Part shown: in pieces, positions 5,250-7,259 of the stretch | Layout of the letters: the number at the start of each line of letters is the position of its first letter | Position numbering within the stretch: the first letter of the stretch is position 1 | NCBI GenBank assembly: GCA_031273735.1 | Contig: JAISRI010000185.1 | Location: 1-7,259 of the forward strand | Direction of reading: 5' to 3' | DNA from: Helicobacteraceae bacterium | Lineage (GTDB): Bacteria; Campylobacterota; Campylobacteria; Campylobacterales; SZUA-545 | Length of the DNA: 7,259 nucleotides | Program-made: the position numbers and the translations under genes | Notes under the pieces: model-generated | What the model saw: only the letters and a program-made list of their open reading frames with translations | What the model was told of the DNA's origin: nothing | Database searches by the model: none

Positions 5250-6608
5250 CTACCTTAGTTTGCTTTGCGCGGGATAGATAAAAACCGTTTCGCGCATAAT
5301 ACTGATATTGTCGTCGTCTTGCGCGTAGGCGCGAATCTGCGCTTTGAACCTCGCGTCTTCGTCTGGATTTTGCGCGAGCGCTTCGTCGGAATAAAGCTCT
5401 ACAGCCTCTCTGACTTTTGCGCCCGCATCGACGCGAACCGCCTTTGTAGGAATACTAATTTTTAGCCCTTCGGGCGAAAGGATTTCAAAATAGTAGTTGC
5501 GCGGCTTGTCGCTGGTGTTGGTAAACAGAAAGATATAATCGGCGCTTACGCGCTTAACGTCGCCGATTGTTTCGATCTTATAGAGTCTCCCAGTTTTTGT
5601 GATCTCCAGCAACATTCCTTCCTTCTTGCCGCTCATCACTAAAATCGCGACGGCGATCAGCGAAAGTATAACGGCGTAGGCGATCGAGCGAAAGCGAATA
5701 AATCTCGTTTTTCCTTCGCCCGAATCGGTTCTGGCGCTCGTCCAATTGATAAGCGACGGTTTACCTAGCCTATTCATCACGACTGCGCAAGCGTCCGCGC
5801 ACTCGAGGCAGTTAATACACTCCAGCTGTAACCCTTTGCGAATATCTATATGCGTCGGACAGGTAATAACGCACGCTTCGCAACCGGTGCATTCGTCGTT
5901 TTCGCCTAGCGGTTTTTTGCCTAATTTCGTATCGCCCTCGTAGATTTTGCCGCCGCGTTTTTGGTCGTAGATCGTATAGATCGTATCGCGATCATACATA
6001 GAGGATTGAACGCGCACATAAGGACAGATAGCGGCGCAAAACTTCTCGCCCAAGAAGGCTATATCGAAGATCAAAAAGAACGCAACGATTAAAACCATAC
6101 CGATCAAAACGGGGTGTTCCGACGGATTTTGAATATAGACGAAAAAATCTTCGGGCGGCACTAAAAACCAGCTCAGGTTTGAAGCCGCCAAAAACGCTAA
6201 AACGACCCAGATCAGAAACGCCGCGACCTTTTTTACCCGATTGATCGGCTTTGAATAGTCGATAGGCTTTTGTTTATTGCCTCTTCTTCGCAGTCCAAAG
6301 ATAAAGCCCTCGATTAGATCGCGATAGATTACGCGATAGATCGTCTGAGGACAGCCCCAACCGCACCAAACTCGTCCGCCGATCGTCGTAACGGCAAAAA
6401 CGAACAGAAAGCCGAACATCAGCAAGAACGGCATCAGATAAAACTCCTGTATGTCGAACGCGACGCCCAAAAGCTCTAGTCGCTTATGATCGAACGAGAG
6501 AAGAAAAATATGACGACCGTTTATCGTGATAAACGGAAGCGCGATCGTCAAGATCGTGGCGAACGCCATAACGCCGTAGCGTAACTTGTGGTAAGAAGGT
6601 AAGTTCAA
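5250..6608 (-). CDS. ccoG: Cytochrome c oxidase accessory protein CcoG (FixG/RdxA)
   Basis: This 452-residue membrane ferredoxin is needed for assembly of cbb3-type cytochrome oxidase; family members reduce Cu(II) for insertion into the CuB site. Membrane segments lie at about 12-30, 57-77, 126-147, 165-187 and 307-326. Two cysteine pairs sit at membrane edges: C82/C86 in WCGWGCPQT and C191/C195 in CAAICPY. Two cytoplasmic [4Fe-4S] motifs follow: C240, C243, C246, C250 (CTGCEACVITCP) and C264, C267, C270, C274 (CINCLECADAC). Residues from about 335 form the periplasmic Ig-like C-terminal domain. Length is close to the usual 450-480. The start is TTG, supported by AAGGAG 6 bases upstream (6615-6620); no ATG is better placed. 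It is the first gene of the ccoG-ccdA-dgkA-pyrC-like run and is preceded by a TACAAT box. All key cysteines are present, so it should be functional. Confidence 0.97.
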   Translation of the reverse strand: MNLPSYHKLRYGVMAFATILTIALPFITINGRHIFLLSFDHKRLELLGVAFDIQEFYLMPFLLMFGFLFVFAVTTIGGRVWCGWGCPQTIYRVIYRDLIEGFIFGLRRRGNKQKPIDYSKPINRVKKVAAFLIWVVLAFLAASNLSWFLVPPEDFFVYIQNPSEHPVLIGMVLIVAFFLIFDIAFLGEKFCAAICPYVRVQSSMYDRDTIYTIYDQKRGGKIYEGDTKLGKKPLGENDECTGCEACVITCPTHIDIRKGLQLECINCLECADACAVVMNRLGKPSLINWTSARTDSGEGKTRFIRFRSIAYAVILSLIAVAILVMSGKKEGMLLEITKTGRLYKIETIGDVKRVSADYIFLFTNTSDKPRNYYFEILSPEGLKISIPTKAVRVDAGAKVREAVELYSDEALAQNPDEDARFKAQIRAYAQDDDNISIMRETVFIYPAQSKLR

Positions 6609-6638
6609 GGCTTGCTCCTTTAGGATTGTGGATAACGG

Positions 6639-6644
6639 ATTGTA
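6639..6644 (-). promoter_or_regulatory. -10 box of the ccoG operon promoter
   Basis: TACAAT on the minus strand lies about 31 bases before the ccoG TTG, leaving a short leader that includes the AAGGAG site at 6615-6620. No -35 hexamer is seen. A palindrome at 6656-6671 covers the place where a -35 would be. Confidence 0.5.
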
Positions 6645-6655
6645 GCCTTGATCGC

Positions 6656-6671
6656 TTTAAGGTTCCTTAAA
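6656..6671. promoter_or_regulatory. Candidate operator: 16-bp palindrome between divergent promoters
   Basis: TTTAAGG and CCTTAAA form a perfect 7-bp inverted repeat separated by TT. It sits about 24-39 bases upstream of the inferred ccoG start of transcription and about 45-60 bases upstream of that of the small secreted-protein gene, a usual place for a regulator site. It matches no operator I recognise with confidence, and the FNR/CRP consensus is not matched. Confidence 0.35.
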
Positions 6672-6703
6672 CGCTTTTAGATCGGATTGGCAATAATGCG
6701 TAA

Positions 6704-6709
6704 TACAAT
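6704..6709 (+). promoter_or_regulatory. -10 box for the small secreted-protein gene
   Basis: TACAAT lies 22 bases before the ATG at 6732, with AAGGAG at 6721-6726 between them. The same hexamer serves ccoG on the other strand. No -35 is evident at normal spacing. Confidence 0.45.
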
Positions 6710-6731
6710 GAGCATTCTTGAAGGAGAGGCG

Positions 6732-7232
6732 ATGAAAAAGATAGCGGTTTTAGCGGTTCTTGCGTTGTTGGCGTTTATAGCGTTCAGCGCCGACGACGAC
6801 GACCAAGATTTGCTTACGGATAAAGCGTGGGTTTGCAAAAGCAAGGAAGACGCGCTCCAAAGTAGGCATATGATTATACGGAAGGTAATGTATAACAAAG
6901 ACGGAACCCATAAAACGACCTCAACGCAGTTTGTCGAGTATATAACGAAAATAGGGGTTGAAAAAGCTAAATTTGACGTCGAAATAAGCGGAAATTGGAA
7001 ACTTGAAGACAAGACTATTCTCTTTGGCGCTATGTCGTATAATTATGAAAATATAGAGGCGTCGCCAAGCTATAAACGCTCGCTAGAAGAGCAGGCTCAA
7101 CATCCTCCAAGGAGAGCGCAAGATCAGCCTTATGCAAAACACGTCATACTTGAACTCGCGAAAGATAAACTGGTTTTGCAAGATCATTTTGGCTATGAAT
7201 CAACGTGTTGCGTTTCAAGAAGTTGCAATTAA
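6732..7232 (+). CDS. Small secreted protein of unknown function
   Basis: I do not recognise this 166-residue protein. The ATG at 6732 is chosen because AAGGAG lies 5 bases upstream and it begins a textbook signal peptide (MKKIAVLAVLALLAFIAFSA), probably cut after the Ala at residue 20; an upstream in-frame TTG at 6687 would bury this peptide. The mature part begins with an acidic DDDDQDLL stretch. It continues with W33, a YNKDGTHKTT segment, EISGNWKLEDKTILFG (84-99), and a basic/polar loop (about 111-135), then HVILELAKDKLVLQDHFG (137-154). Alternating beta-like segments with a DGT turn, a GNWKLE strand and a late LELxxDKLVL strand recall lipocalin-like small periplasmic proteins, but this is only a resemblance. 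Four cysteines (35, 159, 160, 165) might form disulphides, and three lie in the last eight residues. It is monocistronic in the window and divergent from ccoG. Confidence 0.8.
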   Translation: MKKIAVLAVLALLAFIAFSADDDDQDLLTDKAWVCKSKEDALQSRHMIIRKVMYNKDGTHKTTSTQFVEYITKIGVEKAKFDVEISGNWKLEDKTILFGAMSYNYENIEASPSYKRSLEEQAQHPPRRAQDQPYAKHVILELAKDKLVLQDHFGYESTCCVSRSCN

Positions 7233-7259
7233 GCGCCGACGCTAAAAAGCCAACTCCTT

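Noticed and set aside
6677..7012. Minus-strand 111-codon frame overlapping the small secreted-protein gene
   Set aside because: The plus-strand frame has a ribosome site and a signal peptide; the minus-strand frame has neither and is serine/isoleucine-rich low-complexity translation.
7210..7259. Short AGCG-CCGA-CGCT hairpin after the small secreted-protein gene
   Set aside because: The stem is only 4 bp and is followed by A rather than T, so it does not qualify as a terminator; the window ends too soon to see one.

Overview
The window looks like a moderate-GC chromosome segment from a bacterium of the Campylobacterota (Epsilonproteobacteria). This placement is inferred. It rests on a CcoG-type cbb3 oxidase assembly factor, promoters with a clear -10 but no recognisable -35, a poly-G tract at the start of a surface-protein gene, and a Pro tRNA. 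No gene here is diagnostic of a genus. The hexamer CGATCG is strikingly frequent.

Layout: nearly everything lies on the minus strand. From right to left, a tight four-gene run, ccoG - ccdA - dgkA - pyrC-like, has gaps of 2 nt, a 4-nt overlap and 0 nt, so it is almost certainly one operon. It starts from a TACAAT -10 near 6640 and is followed after 33 nt by a tRNA-Pro(GGG) gene. CcoG (copper reductase for cbb3 oxidase assembly) and CcdA (thiol-electron carrier across the membrane) fit together in respiratory complex and cytochrome c biogenesis. DgkA recycles diacylglycerol. The last gene has the dihydroorotase fold but has lost nearly all metal ligands, so it is probably a non-catalytic PyrC'-type protein.

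Left of the tRNA is a large surface lipoprotein gene, also on the minus strand. It has a lipobox, four Ig-like repeats of about 106-110 residues, a linker domain and a GLUG-type repeat domain. The long open frame (306-2516) is cut off from both its natural ends. At the 5' end, a TATAAT box, a strong ribosome site and an ATG lead into a run of eight G that puts the ATG out of frame with the body. At the 3' end, a one-base shift near 311-319 separates the body from a well-preserved C-terminal segment that ends at 83. Removing one G and one A gives a continuous 863-residue protein. The G tract looks like a phase-variation switch caught in the OFF state; the 3' lesion is either a true mutation or an assembly error.

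On the far right, divergent from ccoG, is one plus-strand gene for a small secreted protein of unknown function. The 123-bp divergent region holds two -10 boxes and a 16-bp palindrome between them. The left edge (5-24) carries a short REP-like inverted repeat.
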